From Ruminococcoides sp052118065 (GTDB taxonomy: Bacteria > Bacillota > Clostridia > Oscillospirales > Acutalibacteraceae), in the NCBI GenBank assembly GCA_052118065.1, contig JBQKHY010000012.1, positions 1-64,000 on the forward strand: 64,000 nt of DNA, given 5' to 3'. A program made the position numbers and the translations under genes. The notes beneath the pieces are model-generated. The model saw only the letters and a program-made list of their open reading frames with translations, was not told where the DNA came from and did no database searches. This document shows, one piece after another, positions 38,049 through 46,065 of the stretch. Positions within the stretch are counted from its first letter, which is position 1; each line of letters opens with the position of its first letter.

Positions 38049-39039
38049 CTAAAACCATCCTTATCTTTTCGGCAATAGCTTCGATAACATTAACAGTTAC
38101 ACTGTTACCGAGTTGCTTATACAAATGTGTATCTGCCAACGGTAAAACGAAATCATCGGGATAACCTTGTAATCTCGCCCACTCACGAGGTGTCATTTTA
38201 CGAATGCCATAAGGGTTAATTTCGCCCTTGATATGTGTGGTTGGAACGAGGTTTTTCTGCCGGTTGTCTACAACAAGATTTCTTTCTCTGCCCATACCGC
38301 CGCAAACAATAGCGCCTGCAACGTCGCTCCAATCTCTGATTTCAAAACCAAAGCCGTTTCCTTTTGCTTCGTGACGTTTTTTGTGAGCGACAAGGGTATC
38401 TAAATACGTTGTGCTGAGATAATACTTCGCCGGCACCGGTTCCTCTTCACGAATATTCCAAAGCTCCTGTGTGGTGTCTGTCGGTTCCGGAAATTCAAAA
38501 GTTTTCGGTGCAATATCGTTGCGAAAAGCAATCAGATAAATACGCTCTCTATTCTGAGGAACGCCAAAGTCTTTACTGTTAAGAATTTTATCAAATACCG
38601 TGTATCCTAAATCTTCAAAAGTTTTTCTGATGATTTTATAAGTGCGTCCTCTATCGTGTATGGTGAGCCCTTTTACATTCTCACAAAAAATCACCTTTGG
38701 CTTATGGTAATCGCAGATACGAACCACATCAAGAAACAATGTGCCTCTGCAAGTGCCTTTATAGTCATCATCAAATCCCTGCTTACGGCCGGCCATACTA
38801 AACGCTTGGCAGGGGAATCCCGCAAGACAGATATCAAACTCAGGGATTTGACTTTCATCTATTTTTGTAATATCTCCGGCGATTTCAAAATTATCGTCAA
38901 AATTTGCCCGGTAGGTTTCCTGTGCCTTTTCGTCCCATTCGCTAACGAACACGGTTTCTATCTCATCCTTGAAAGCACGGTCGAAACCTAAACGGATTCC
39001 GCCTATGCCGGCAAACAAATCAATTGACTTATAAACCAT
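38032..39039 (-). CDS. DNA cytosine-C5 methyltransferase (first)
   Basis: This 335-residue Dcm-family enzyme has motif I DLFAGIGGIRLGFDRAF, motif IV GFPCQAFSMAGRKQGF with the catalytic Cys, ENVKGL, QNRERIYLIAFR, and the end motifs PREWARLQGYPDDF and QLGNSVTVNV. The start was set at ATG 39039 with GGAG upstream; a TTG at 39057 is also open. With another C5 methylase 1.1 kb downstream, the operon may protect two sites or two strands of an asymmetric site. Confidence 0.92.
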   Translation of the reverse strand: MVYKSIDLFAGIGGIRLGFDRAFKDEIETVFVSEWDEKAQETYRANFDDNFEIAGDITKIDESQIPEFDICLAGFPCQAFSMAGRKQGFDDDYKGTCRGTLFLDVVRICDYHKPKVIFCENVKGLTIHDRGRTYKIIRKTFEDLGYTVFDKILNSKDFGVPQNRERIYLIAFRNDIAPKTFEFPEPTDTTQELWNIREEEPVPAKYYLSTTYLDTLVAHKKRHEAKGNGFGFEIRDWSDVAGAIVCGGMGRERNLVVDNRQKNLVPTTHIKGEINPYGIRKMTPREWARLQGYPDDFVLPLADTHLYKQLGNSVTVNVIEAIAEKIRMVLDGRIN

Positions 39040-39053
39040 AATTCTTACTCCAT

Positions 39054-39557
39054 TCAATATCCGATAATCAATATTCCTTTTAAAGGAATAGAAAACTTAT
39101 TACTGGCATACATAGCATCAAAAAATTCGCAGACTTTTTTGTAGTCGTCATTCTTTCTGTACAGTAATCTTACTGCGATGCATAGATAGTCGGCGTCGTC
39201 CATACAACACGATTCAAAGAAGTCTTTCAGAAACTGATAGTTTGTCACTGCTCTGCCGGCTTCAACTTCAATAACAATATTATTACTTGGATTAAATGCA
39301 TCTGCTTCAAAGTTTAGTGATGGTTTACCACATTCGCCGTATAATACAGGCATTTTGATCTTATCTTCGTCACGCTTACTTTTTTCAACGGAATATCCAA
39401 TTTCTTCAAGTCCGTTTGCTATCGAATGCAATACTTCATCGCTTTTTAATTTGTGTTCAGACGAATTAATATGATTGTTGTTACGATTAAATACATCAAT
39501 AACATTAAGTAAGTCATCTGTTATTCTTTGGTTTCTCGGAAAATATGACCACTTCAT
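39054..39557 (-). CDS. Small nuclease-like protein of the restriction operon
   Basis: This 167-residue protein is not assigned to a named family. Residues 75-105 (LNFEADAFNPSNNIVIEVEAGRA) look like a PD-(D/E)XK core, with Glu-x-Asp followed by a Glu-Val-Glu strand. It lies between vsr and the first methylase, overlapping vsr by four bases. It could be a second restriction enzyme matched to one of the two methylases, or an accessory protein. No helix-turn-helix typical of a controller protein is visible. Confidence 0.6.
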   Translation of the reverse strand: MKWSYFPRNQRITDDLLNVIDVFNRNNNHINSSEHKLKSDEVLHSIANGLEEIGYSVEKSKRDEDKIKMPVLYGECGKPSLNFEADAFNPSNNIVIEVEAGRAVTNYQFLKDFFESCCMDDADYLCIAVRLLYRKNDDYKKVCEFFDAMYASNKFSIPLKGILIIGY

Positions 39558-39970
39558 TTTATACTCCTAACAGCTGCTTCTATTTTATCGGCACAGCCTA
39601 ACAAGTCTTTTTTGATCTCATTACCCCAAAATCTTAATACTATCCATCCCTCGGACGTGAGCTTTTCGGTTACCTCATGATCACGTTGCATATTCTTTTC
39701 GATTTTAGGTATCCAAAAATCACGATTGGACTTAATCTCTTTGTTTTTGTTTTCCCAATCATATCCGTGAAAAAACTCGCTGTCACAGAATACGGCAACC
39801 TTTTTGCCGATAAAGGCTATATCGGGTTTCCCGTAAACGGTTTTAGCGTTTTTTCTGTATCGTAAACCTCTGTGCCACAGTTCCTTTTGCAGCATCATTT
39901 CGATTTTTGAGCCTTTATTTTTTACAGCCTGCATATTTTTTCGGCGTTGTTCAGGAGTATGATTATCCAT
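39554..39970 (-). CDS. vsr: Very short patch repair endonuclease Vsr
   Basis: This 138-residue protein is typical of Vsr in length and motifs: TPEQRRKNMQAVKNKGSKIE, then LRYRKNAKTVYGKPDIAFIGKKVAVF and FFHGYDW. Vsr nicks DNA at T:G mismatches made by deamination of 5-methylcytosine and so guards sites of C5 methylases. It is the first gene of the operon with two such methylases, which fits this job. The start was taken at the internal ATG, which matches the usual Vsr N-terminus; the frame is open upstream to a TTG. Confidence 0.9.
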   Translation of the reverse strand: MDNHTPEQRRKNMQAVKNKGSKIEMMLQKELWHRGLRYRKNAKTVYGKPDIAFIGKKVAVFCDSEFFHGYDWENKNKEIKSNRDFWIPKIEKNMQRDHEVTEKLTSEGWIVLRFWGNEIKKDLLGCADKIEAAVRSIK

Positions 39971-40019
39971 TGCTGTCACTTCTTGCAAGTTTATTATATC
40001 ATTCTAACATATTTGAGTA

Positions 40020-40560
40020 GTCTAATCAACCTTTAAATGCATTGCTATTGCTTTCAGTTGTGTTAGTTGTGTTTACAACTGTATTAAGCATTGGAATCAA
40101 CACTTGCCGTTGGGCAGGTGTTATTTTTTTGTGAATTCTATTAGAATTTTAAAATTCAATCTTCTGTTGCAAAATTTTTATGTATTAGGGTTGAATTTCA
40201 GGCTTTCCTGCTCCAAATAAGTAGAGAGGTATATTTCTATTAGCATTTGAAAAAAGCAGCACACTGTTTTAATAACGCTAAAATAAAAAAATTTTCAAAA
40301 GTACCCTGACAAAATGGTATGGTTTGTCCAAATAAGTGAGAGGGCGCTTAACCGCTTTATAGTTTTCTGCATCACCTTGTATATACTTAGCAGATTAAAA
40401 TGATTTTCTAAAAGCATTGGTTTAAAAATTTCAGTGATTTTTTGAAAAATACCCCCTCAAAAAGGCTGAATTTGTCCATACAAGTGAAAGGGCATTTTAA
40501 AAGTCCTCTCAATATAATTCAAAGGAAGATGATAATCAAAATCAAAATTAAAATTGAATA
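40020..40560. other. Non-coding spacer before the mobilization genes
   Basis: No gene is seen. It contains AT-rich sequence, several TCCAAATAAGTGAGAGG-like boxes, and the two 47-base repeats listed separately. The vsr promoter should lie near its left end. Confidence 0.5.
40297..40492 (+). repeat. Two 47-base repeats shared with element 3
   Basis: Units at 40297-40344 and 40445-40492 share a pattern: A-rich start, TACCC(T/C)..., then TTTGTCCAxAxAAGTGAxAGGG. A third copy lies at 46310-46357 in element 3. A shorter form of the right half, TCCAAATAAGTAGAGAGG, lies near 40215. They could be iterons, sites for a shared replication or partition protein, or part of a leader. Confidence 0.6.
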
Positions 40561-40561
40561 G

Positions 40562-40672
40562 CTGCCAAGTGAAGGATAAACCGCCAAGACCTCATAACAG
40601 AGCGAGCGCAGCCGCAAGGCTGACGGCACAGCGTCGAGCAGGATTGCCTGTCAGGAAAGTAAGCTTTGGCAG
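40562..40672. ncRNA. Folded segment, possible RNA or transfer site
   Basis: An outer stem CTGCCAA/TTGGCAG (40562-40568, 40666-40672) encloses CTGACGGCA/TGCCTGTCAG (40620-40628, 40645-40654) and a GCCGCAAGGC hairpin. The segment is much richer in G and C than its surroundings. It may be a structured RNA or part of the origin of transfer. Confidence 0.45.
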
Positions 40673-40834
40673 TACGGAAAATATAAAAGATTTTCTCCGT
40701 TTAGCTCCTATATATAGATAGATAAATATATAAATAAAAAAATACTTACCGAGAAGAAGTAGATTCTTACCTTATAGATAAACTTATGATTACAAAAAAT
40801 CGGTTTCTTTTCGGGAAGTAAGAAAGGAAAATCA

Positions 40835-41146
40835 ATGGAAAATAACAAGGTCTATACCTGTGCAGAAATGAGAGAAATGATGATTGACACCTCGGACTAT
40901 TGCTTTATGGATGAGGTTGGAGAATTCACGGGAACCCTTGAAATGAAAGCGGAAGCGAAAAGCGGAATGCTCAGAATTTTTCTTCGGCTCAGTGATGATA
41001 GAAAAATAATTACACCTGTATTCTGGTGGCAAAAGTATCTCGGCTTTTATGAAATGGAAATCGGAACACAACTTAAACTTTACTATCGTGAAAGCGTTCG
41101 AGAGAAAATTTACCTTGCAAAGGTTGAGGTGCTTGAAAACGAATAG
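40835..41146 (+). CDS. Hypothetical 103-aa protein of the mobilization region
   Basis: I do not recognise this 103-residue protein. It reads as a mixed alpha/beta domain (EMREMMIDTSDYCFMDEVGE, then a strand-rich half with ITPVFWWQKYLGFYEM). The ribosome site is AAAGGAAA. It is the first gene of the transfer core, before the oriT-like region and MobC. Proteins of this size are common before mobC in such elements. A role in the relaxosome is possible but not supported by a motif. Confidence 0.6.
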   Translation: MENNKVYTCAEMREMMIDTSDYCFMDEVGEFTGTLEMKAEAKSGMLRIFLRLSDDRKIITPVFWWQKYLGFYEMEIGTQLKLYYRESVREKIYLAKVEVLENE

Positions 41147-41159
41147 TGGATACACGGCT

Positions 41160-41251
41160 CTACACAGGGCGACAGTCCTACGGTGTAGCGAGCATAGGTT
41201 TTGTGTTGCCAAAACCGACGACTGAAAAGCCGAAAGGGGCAACTGCCCCTG
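41160..41251 (+). other. oriT-like region
   Basis: Just upstream of mobC lie three inverted repeats: CTACAC/GTGTAG (near 41160 and 41183), GGTTTTG/CAAAACC with a six-base spacer (41197-41203, 41210-41216), and GGGGCA/TGCCCC (about 41236-41251). A short inverted repeat before the relaxosome genes is the usual layout of an origin of transfer. The nick position cannot be set from sequence alone. Confidence 0.55.
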
Positions 41252-41280
41252 TAACCCCAATTTGAAAGGAGACTTTTAGA

Positions 41281-41601
41281 ATGAGAAAACGAAATTTTAA
41301 CATCAATGTGAGAGTGACCGAGGGCGAGAAAAAGCGCTTGACAAGAGCCTCAAAGCACTATGGAATTTCGCTCTCGGAGTATCTGAGAAAGGTCGGTTTG
41401 AACAAAAAACTGACCGAAAAACCGAGCCAAAAGCTCTATGAAGTGTACGCTTCGGTGAACGATTTGCGGAGCAATTTGTATCCGCTTGACGGAAGAATTT
41501 TGGAGAGGAAACTCTCGTATGTCGAGCAGAAAATTCTCTCCGCATACCACGAACGAGAGGAGGATGACAGCGGTGGCGACGACAAAAATCTGGGCGGTTA
41601 A
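41281..41601 (+). CDS. mobC: MobC-like relaxosome protein
   Basis: This 106-residue protein has a ribbon-helix-helix-like start: FNINVRVTEGEKKRLTRASK, then YGISLSEYLRKVGL. This is typical of MobC proteins that bind oriT and assist the relaxase. The C-terminal half is helical. The ribosome site is GAAAGGAG. Its end overlaps the start of the relaxase gene by about 29 bases. The oriT-like repeats lie directly upstream, as expected for its binding site. Confidence 0.82.
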   Translation: MRKRNFNINVRVTEGEKKRLTRASKHYGISLSEYLRKVGLNKKLTEKPSQKLYEVYASVNDLRSNLYPLDGRILERKLSYVEQKILSAYHEREEDDSGGDDKNLGG

Positions 41602-42940
41602 GGACAACTTGGAGCGCACGGTGAACTACGCAGCTAATCCCAAAAAGACTGTCGATCCCGATTTAAAAAAGGCGCTCCAATACGCCGGAGACGAAGCAAA
41701 AACGGAAAGTCGTTGCTATGTGACAGGTGTAAACTGCAACGCCGAAACCGCCTTTGAGGAGATGAACGCTGTGCAGGAACGCTTCGGAAAAACAGGCGGC
41801 AACGTCGCCTATCACGCTTATCAGAGTTTTAAGACAGGCGAGATCACGCCGGAGCTTTGTCACGAAATCGGCGTTGAGTTGGCAAAGAAAATGTGGGGCA
41901 ACGAGTATCAGGTGCTGGTAGCGACGCATCTAAATACCGGTACGCTGCACAATCACTTTGTCGTTTGTAGCACTAATATGTGGACGGGCAAAAAGTTTGA
42001 TTGCAACGAGGGCGCTTACTGGAAATTTCGTGCTTTGTCGGACGAGCTTTGCGCCGAGTACAATCTGACCGTTATCAAAAATCCGACAGGCAAAACGCCG
42101 AGGAGCATTTACTTTGCCGAGAAAAACGGCGAGCCGACTGCGTTCAATGTTCTCCGTGAAGCGATTGATTACGGTATTGAGCACTCACGCAGCTTCGAGT
42201 ATTTCAAGTGGATTATGAAGGATATGGGCTATATTATGTGTCTTAATCCGAAGCACCGTTACTGGACAATTCGCTCCGCCAACAGCAAGAAATCGGTGCG
42301 GATGTACCGCTTGGGCGACGAGTACAACAACGAAGCAATCCGCCGCAGAATCCACGAAAACAATACGCAGCATTGGCGAAACGCCGCTGAGTATGAGTAC
42401 AGCCGCAAGCAGATGAAGCGCTTTAAGCCGAGGGTATTTGTGTTCCGTGGCAGCTTTAAAAAGCTCAAATCCTTCGGAGGTTTATACGCCAAATATCTGC
42501 ACTATCTTTATCTGATGGGCAAACTGCCAAAGCGAAATCAGCGCAAGCCGTTGTCGCCCGAAATGCGTGAAGCGTGGCGGCATTTGGACAGATATTCACG
42601 CCAAGTGACGTTGGTTTCAAACAAGAAGCTGAACACGCTTGACGATGTAAAAACCTTTATTGCTGATACCGACAAGGAGATCAAAGAAGTTATCGAGTTG
42701 CGTGATAAGGTATATAACAAGCTGCGCCACTGCGATAACGACGACAGAATCAGGGAACTGAAAAAGAGCCGTGACGATTGCACAACACTCTTGCGGCAGC
42801 TCCGCAAGGAAAAGAAAATCGCCCTCACAATCATAGAGGACGAGCCGAAGATTAACGAAAATATCCGCTGTGAAATACAAGCGCAAAACCTCGCAAGAGG
42901 AAGGAAACCAAAAGAACGAAAGAAGGTGTATGAGAGATGA
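41573..42940 (+). CDS. MobA/MobP-type relaxase
   Basis: This 455-residue relaxase starts TKIWAVKDNLERTVNYAANP, with a candidate catalytic Tyr in the first 25 residues. The metal-binding HUH motif is ATHLNTGTLHNHFVV near residues 115-130. Residues after 350 form Lys/Arg-rich helices and likely coiled coil. It should nick oriT and lead a single strand into a recipient, using another element's transfer pore. The GTG at 41573 was chosen because GAGAGGAGG lies nine bases upstream, whereas the ATG at 41564 touches it. It ends in an ATGA overlap with parB. Confidence 0.85.
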   Translation: MATTKIWAVKDNLERTVNYAANPKKTVDPDLKKALQYAGDEAKTESRCYVTGVNCNAETAFEEMNAVQERFGKTGGNVAYHAYQSFKTGEITPELCHEIGVELAKKMWGNEYQVLVATHLNTGTLHNHFVVCSTNMWTGKKFDCNEGAYWKFRALSDELCAEYNLTVIKNPTGKTPRSIYFAEKNGEPTAFNVLREAIDYGIEHSRSFEYFKWIMKDMGYIMCLNPKHRYWTIRSANSKKSVRMYRLGDEYNNEAIRRRIHENNTQHWRNAAEYEYSRKQMKRFKPRVFVFRGSFKKLKSFGGLYAKYLHYLYLMGKLPKRNQRKPLSPEMREAWRHLDRYSRQVTLVSNKKLNTLDDVKTFIADTDKEIKEVIELRDKVYNKLRHCDNDDRIRELKKSRDDCTTLLRQLRKEKKIALTIIEDEPKINENIRCEIQAQNLARGRKPKERKKVYER

Positions 42941-43779
42941 AAATAGCAATTAACAAGCTTCATCCGTTCTATAATCATCCCTTTAAGGTGATTGATAACG
43001 CAGAAATGGATGATCTTGTTTTAAGTATAAAGGAGCAAAGCATTCTTACTCCAATCATAGTCAGACCGCTTGAAAACACAAGTGATGAATTTGAAATAAT
43101 ATCGGGACACCGCCGGTATCGTGCTGCCCAATTATTAGGGCAGAAAGAGGTTGAAGTTAGCGTTCGTTATGTAAATCGTGACGAAGCCGCCGTAATGCTG
43201 GTGGACAGCAACTTACACCGAAGCAGAATTCTGCCAAGTGAAAAAGCTTTTGCTTATAAGTTGAAGCTGGAAGCATTGAAGCGTCAGGGAAAGAGAAGTG
43301 ATTTAACTTTGTCGCAATTTGCAACGAAGTTGGATACCGCTTCCGCTGTCGGTCAGGACGCAGGAGAAAGCCGTGATACGGTTTACAGATATATTCGTTT
43401 GACCAAGTTAATTCCGGAACTTTTGCAGTTGATGGACGAAGAAAAAATCGCTTTTTCTGTCGGAGTAGAATTGTCTTATCTGTCTGAGAATCACCAGCGC
43501 AGATTATTTGAAATCATAGAAAGAGACAACTGCACGCCGTCGTATTCTCAGGCATTCCGAATGCATCGTGCGTTTAAGGATAATTGTCTGGACAACCGTT
43601 TGCTCGAAAGAATTATGTCCGAGGAAAAACCCAATCAACGTGAAGTGCTTAAAATCTCGATGGAGAAAGTAAGGCGTTTTGCGCCCAAAGCCAGCAATAC
43701 ACAGCTTGAGGATTTTGTTATAAAAGCTTGCGAGCATTACAGAAGATATTTGAATAAAAACCGTGACAGAGGGAGGTGA
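42937..43779 (+). CDS. parB: ParB/Spo0J-type protein (element 2)
   Basis: This 280-residue protein has the ParB nuclease-fold N-terminus (VIDNAEMDDLVLSIKEQSI, IISGHRRYRAAQLLG) and a DNA-binding middle (ILPSEKAFAYKLKLEALKRQ, ESRDTVYRYIRLTKLIPELL). It is a paralogue of the ParB at 47537 in element 3. No ParA accompanies it, so it may act as a transcription or stability factor. It is translationally coupled to the relaxase gene. Confidence 0.85.
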   Translation: MKIAINKLHPFYNHPFKVIDNAEMDDLVLSIKEQSILTPIIVRPLENTSDEFEIISGHRRYRAAQLLGQKEVEVSVRYVNRDEAAVMLVDSNLHRSRILPSEKAFAYKLKLEALKRQGKRSDLTLSQFATKLDTASAVGQDAGESRDTVYRYIRLTKLIPELLQLMDEEKIAFSVGVELSYLSENHQRRLFEIIERDNCTPSYSQAFRMHRAFKDNCLDNRLLERIMSEEKPNQREVLKISMEKVRRFAPKASNTQLEDFVIKACEHYRRYLNKNRDRGR

Positions 43780-43781
43780 AA

Positions 43782-43976
43782 ATGATGACCGACAAGGCTT
43801 ATGAAATGTTTTCTGATTACGAAGATGTCGTAACAGTTGACGATGTTATGAAGATGCTTCATATCGGTAAAAATTCTGTGTATGATTTGCTGAAGAATCA
43901 CAGAATTGAATCTATAAGGGTAGGAAGCAGATATGTTATACCAAAGAAAAGCGTTATCAATTTTCTTAACATATAA
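43782..43976 (+). CDS. Excisionase-like HTH protein 1
   Basis: This protein of about 64 residues is of the excisionase/MerR-like HTH_17 type: YEDVVTVDDVMKMLHIGKNS, then VYDLLKNHRIESIRVGSRYVI and PKKSVINFL. Such proteins bend DNA at attachment sites and steer the integrase toward excision. The ribosome site GGGAGG allows ATG 43782 or 43785. It is the first of three related genes in a row before the integrase. Confidence 0.78.
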   Translation: MMTDKAYEMFSDYEDVVTVDDVMKMLHIGKNSVYDLLKNHRIESIRVGSRYVIPKKSVINFLNI

Positions 43977-44065
43977 GTTCATTTAATCCGCACATTTGAT
44001 GTTTGAGAGCCTGTTGTGCTATTCTATATACACAGCGGGCTTTCATCCAAATGAAAGGAGACACT

Positions 44066-44257
44066 TTGAAAAACACAACTGAATTATTCGCTGAATACTG
44101 TGACGTCGTATCGGTTGACGATGTTACGAAAATGCTAAAGCTCAGCAAAGTAACTGTTTACAAGTTATTAAAATCCGGCAAAATCCGAACTGTCAAAGTT
44201 GGCAAGAGATACATTATCCCAAAGAGATGTGTTTCGGAATTTCTTGAAAGCTGTTAG
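44066..44257 (+). CDS. Excisionase-like HTH protein 2
   Basis: This 63-residue protein is closely related to its two neighbours: CDVVSVDDVTKMLKLSKVT, then VYKLLKSGKIRTVKVGKRYI and IPKRCVSEFL. The TTG at 44066 was chosen because AAAGGAG lies five bases before it; the frame is open further upstream. It shares the HTH_17 fold and probably the same sites. Confidence 0.75.
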   Translation: MKNTTELFAEYCDVVSVDDVTKMLKLSKVTVYKLLKSGKIRTVKVGKRYIIPKRCVSEFLESC

Positions 44258-44274
44258 ATAGGAGGATGAATTGT

Positions 44275-44487
44275 ATGGATAAAACAAAAGAAGCTTTTGC
44301 AGAGTATAAAGACGTTGTCACAGTATGCGAGGTAATGGAAATGTTAGGTTTGGGAAGAGTAGCTGTCTATCGCTTGTTGCGTGAAGGAATCATCCGCACA
44401 ATCAGGGTAGGCAAAAAGTATATCATTCCCAAGCAGAGCATTATCGACTTTATCTCAACAGGAGAATCATTTTTTAGAAAGGGTTAA
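44275..44487 (+). CDS. Excisionase-like HTH protein 3
   Basis: This 70-residue protein is the third in the series: YKDVVTVCEVMEMLGLGRVA, then VYRLLREGIIRTIRVGKKYI and IPKQSIIDFI, with a ten-residue tail. The ATG at 44275 is nine bases after GGAGG. It lies directly before the integrase and is therefore the best candidate for the true excisionase. Confidence 0.78.
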   Translation: MDKTKEAFAEYKDVVTVCEVMEMLGLGRVAVYRLLREGIIRTIRVGKKYIIPKQSIIDFISTGESFFRKG

Positions 44488-44492
44488 TTATT

Positions 44493-45662
44493 TTGGAAGG
44501 AAGCTTAATAATAAAAGGCAATTACTACTATGCCAAATTTCGTGTCAACGGCAAACAGAAAATGATTGCCACGAAGATACCCGTTAAGGGTAACAACAAA
44601 CGCCGTGCAATTGAGAAGATGAAAGAAATCATTGAGAGCTACAAGGATATCAACCTTGAATGCGACGATGTTCTTTTTACCGACTTTCTCGACAAATGGC
44701 TGAAAGGTATCAAGGGAATCATAAAGCCCTCTACGTGGGAATCCTATGACAAGACCGTGAGCGGCAAATTAAAGCCCTATTTTGAGCTAAAGAGATACAA
44801 GTTCAAGGATATGAAGCCGGAGGTTTTCACCAAGTATTTTGTGTTTCTTTCTCAACACGGCAAGTCAAACGGCAAGGGCGGTTTAGGATATAAAACGGTC
44901 AAGAATATCCGTGGCGTGCTGTCATCGGCGTATGAGTACGCTCTTGAGAATCGCTATGTTAATGAGAATCCGGTATTAAGGAGTCGTATGCCGTCATTTC
45001 CGCACAGCATCAAGAAGGACGTACCCGAGTACAACGCACAGCAAGTCAGGAAGCTTCTGCTTTACGCAAAGGAACACGAGAGCCATATCTACATATTCCT
45101 GCTTCTTGCCCTCTATACAGGGCTGCGAAAGGGTGAATTGCTCGCCTTAACGTGGGAGGATATAGACTACGACAAAAAGCTCCTGAACGTCAACAAAAGC
45201 AGAACAGGCAGCCGCAAGAACGTGACAATGCAAATCACCACGCCAAAGACAAAGAGCAGTAACCGCAAAATCCCGATAAACGATTTTGTTATCGGAGAGC
45301 TGAAAGCCGAAAAGCAACGTCAGGAGGATTACGCCAAGCTGTTGGGCAACGGCTACGACAAAAGCCACGACTTCATTGTGCGCACCGTTCTCGGAAAGCC
45401 GTATGTCAATCTCAGCGCAATCAACCGTGTGGTAAACCGTCTGACTGAGAACGCCGGCTTGCCGCATTGTACGATTCACGGATTTCGCCACTCTGTGGCG
45501 AGTATTCTTGACGACAACGGCGTACCGATTCAGGACATTTCCGTTTTGCTCGGACACGAAAGCGTAAACACCACCGAGAGAATATATATCAACCGCCGCA
45601 AGACCGCAAAGGAGGCGACGATTAACACTCTCGACAGCGCCATAAATTTGAACATCGCATAA
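44493..45662 (+). CDS. int: Tyrosine integrase of element 2
   Basis: This 389-residue phage-type integrase looks complete. It has an arm-binding N-terminus, a SAM-like core-binding domain (about 60-165) and a catalytic domain with Arg212 (TGLRKGELLAL), the HGFRHS box (about 329-334), LGHESVNTTE and the nucleophile in ERIYIN (about 363). It should join and cut at the tRNA-Trp 3' end, whose copy lies 70 bases after the stop. The start is TTG, with a weak AAAGGG site. It belongs with the three excisionase-like genes. Confidence 0.92.
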   Translation: MEGSLIIKGNYYYAKFRVNGKQKMIATKIPVKGNNKRRAIEKMKEIIESYKDINLECDDVLFTDFLDKWLKGIKGIIKPSTWESYDKTVSGKLKPYFELKRYKFKDMKPEVFTKYFVFLSQHGKSNGKGGLGYKTVKNIRGVLSSAYEYALENRYVNENPVLRSRMPSFPHSIKKDVPEYNAQQVRKLLLYAKEHESHIYIFLLLALYTGLRKGELLALTWEDIDYDKKLLNVNKSRTGSRKNVTMQITTPKTKSSNRKIPINDFVIGELKAEKQRQEDYAKLLGNGYDKSHDFIVRTVLGKPYVNLSAINRVVNRLTENAGLPHCTIHGFRHSVASILDDNGVPIQDISVLLGHESVNTTERIYINRRKTAKEATINTLDSAINLNIA

Positions 45663-45698
45663 AGGTGGTATAATTTTTGGTAGAATTAAAAGAGAAAA

Positions 45699-45724
45699 GG
45701 CTTCGGAAATCGCTTTCCGAAGCC
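45699..45724 (-). terminator. Terminator between integrase and attachment copy
   Basis: An 11-bp stem (GGCTTCGGAAA/TTTCCGAAGCC) with a four-base loop. T-runs are found only on the minus strand, so it serves the tRNA side. Its stem differs from those beside the other two copies. Confidence 0.75.
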
Positions 45725-45732
45725 AAAAATGA

Positions 45733-45782
45733 TTGGCAGGGGCAGAAGGACTCGAACCCTCGGCACGCGGTTTTGGAGCGGC
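45733..45782 (-). repeat. attachment-site copy: 3' end of tRNA-Trp
   Basis: Fifty bases identical to 283-332, from the tRNA CCA end to the anticodon loop. It forms the right boundary of element 2 and the left boundary of element 3. The tRNA 5' half is missing here too, so the intact gene must lie elsewhere. Confidence 0.85.
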
Positions 45783-46065
45783 TCTGATAGAGTTTTAAGT
45801 GAAAACACCCCTAAATTTTTGTTGATTTTTAACATTAATCAGTATAGTGAATTTGTTGATAATGCTTAACATTTTTCATCTGCTACGAGATTTTAACGAT
45901 TATTTGCCGTAACAAATGGTGGAACAAACTGCCGACCAATATTCATCAAATCAAACAATAAACTGCCAGAAAAACTTTTGCTTTTCGTGTTAATTCTTTT
46001 TTATTATCGCATATTTTACAGAAATGTCAATAGTCATTATTATTAGTTGGCGAGGAGAAATGAAT

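Noticed and set aside
45147..45557. 136-codon frame antisense to the integrase
   Set aside because: A long antisense shadow of a conserved, complete integrase. No ribosome site or recognised family.
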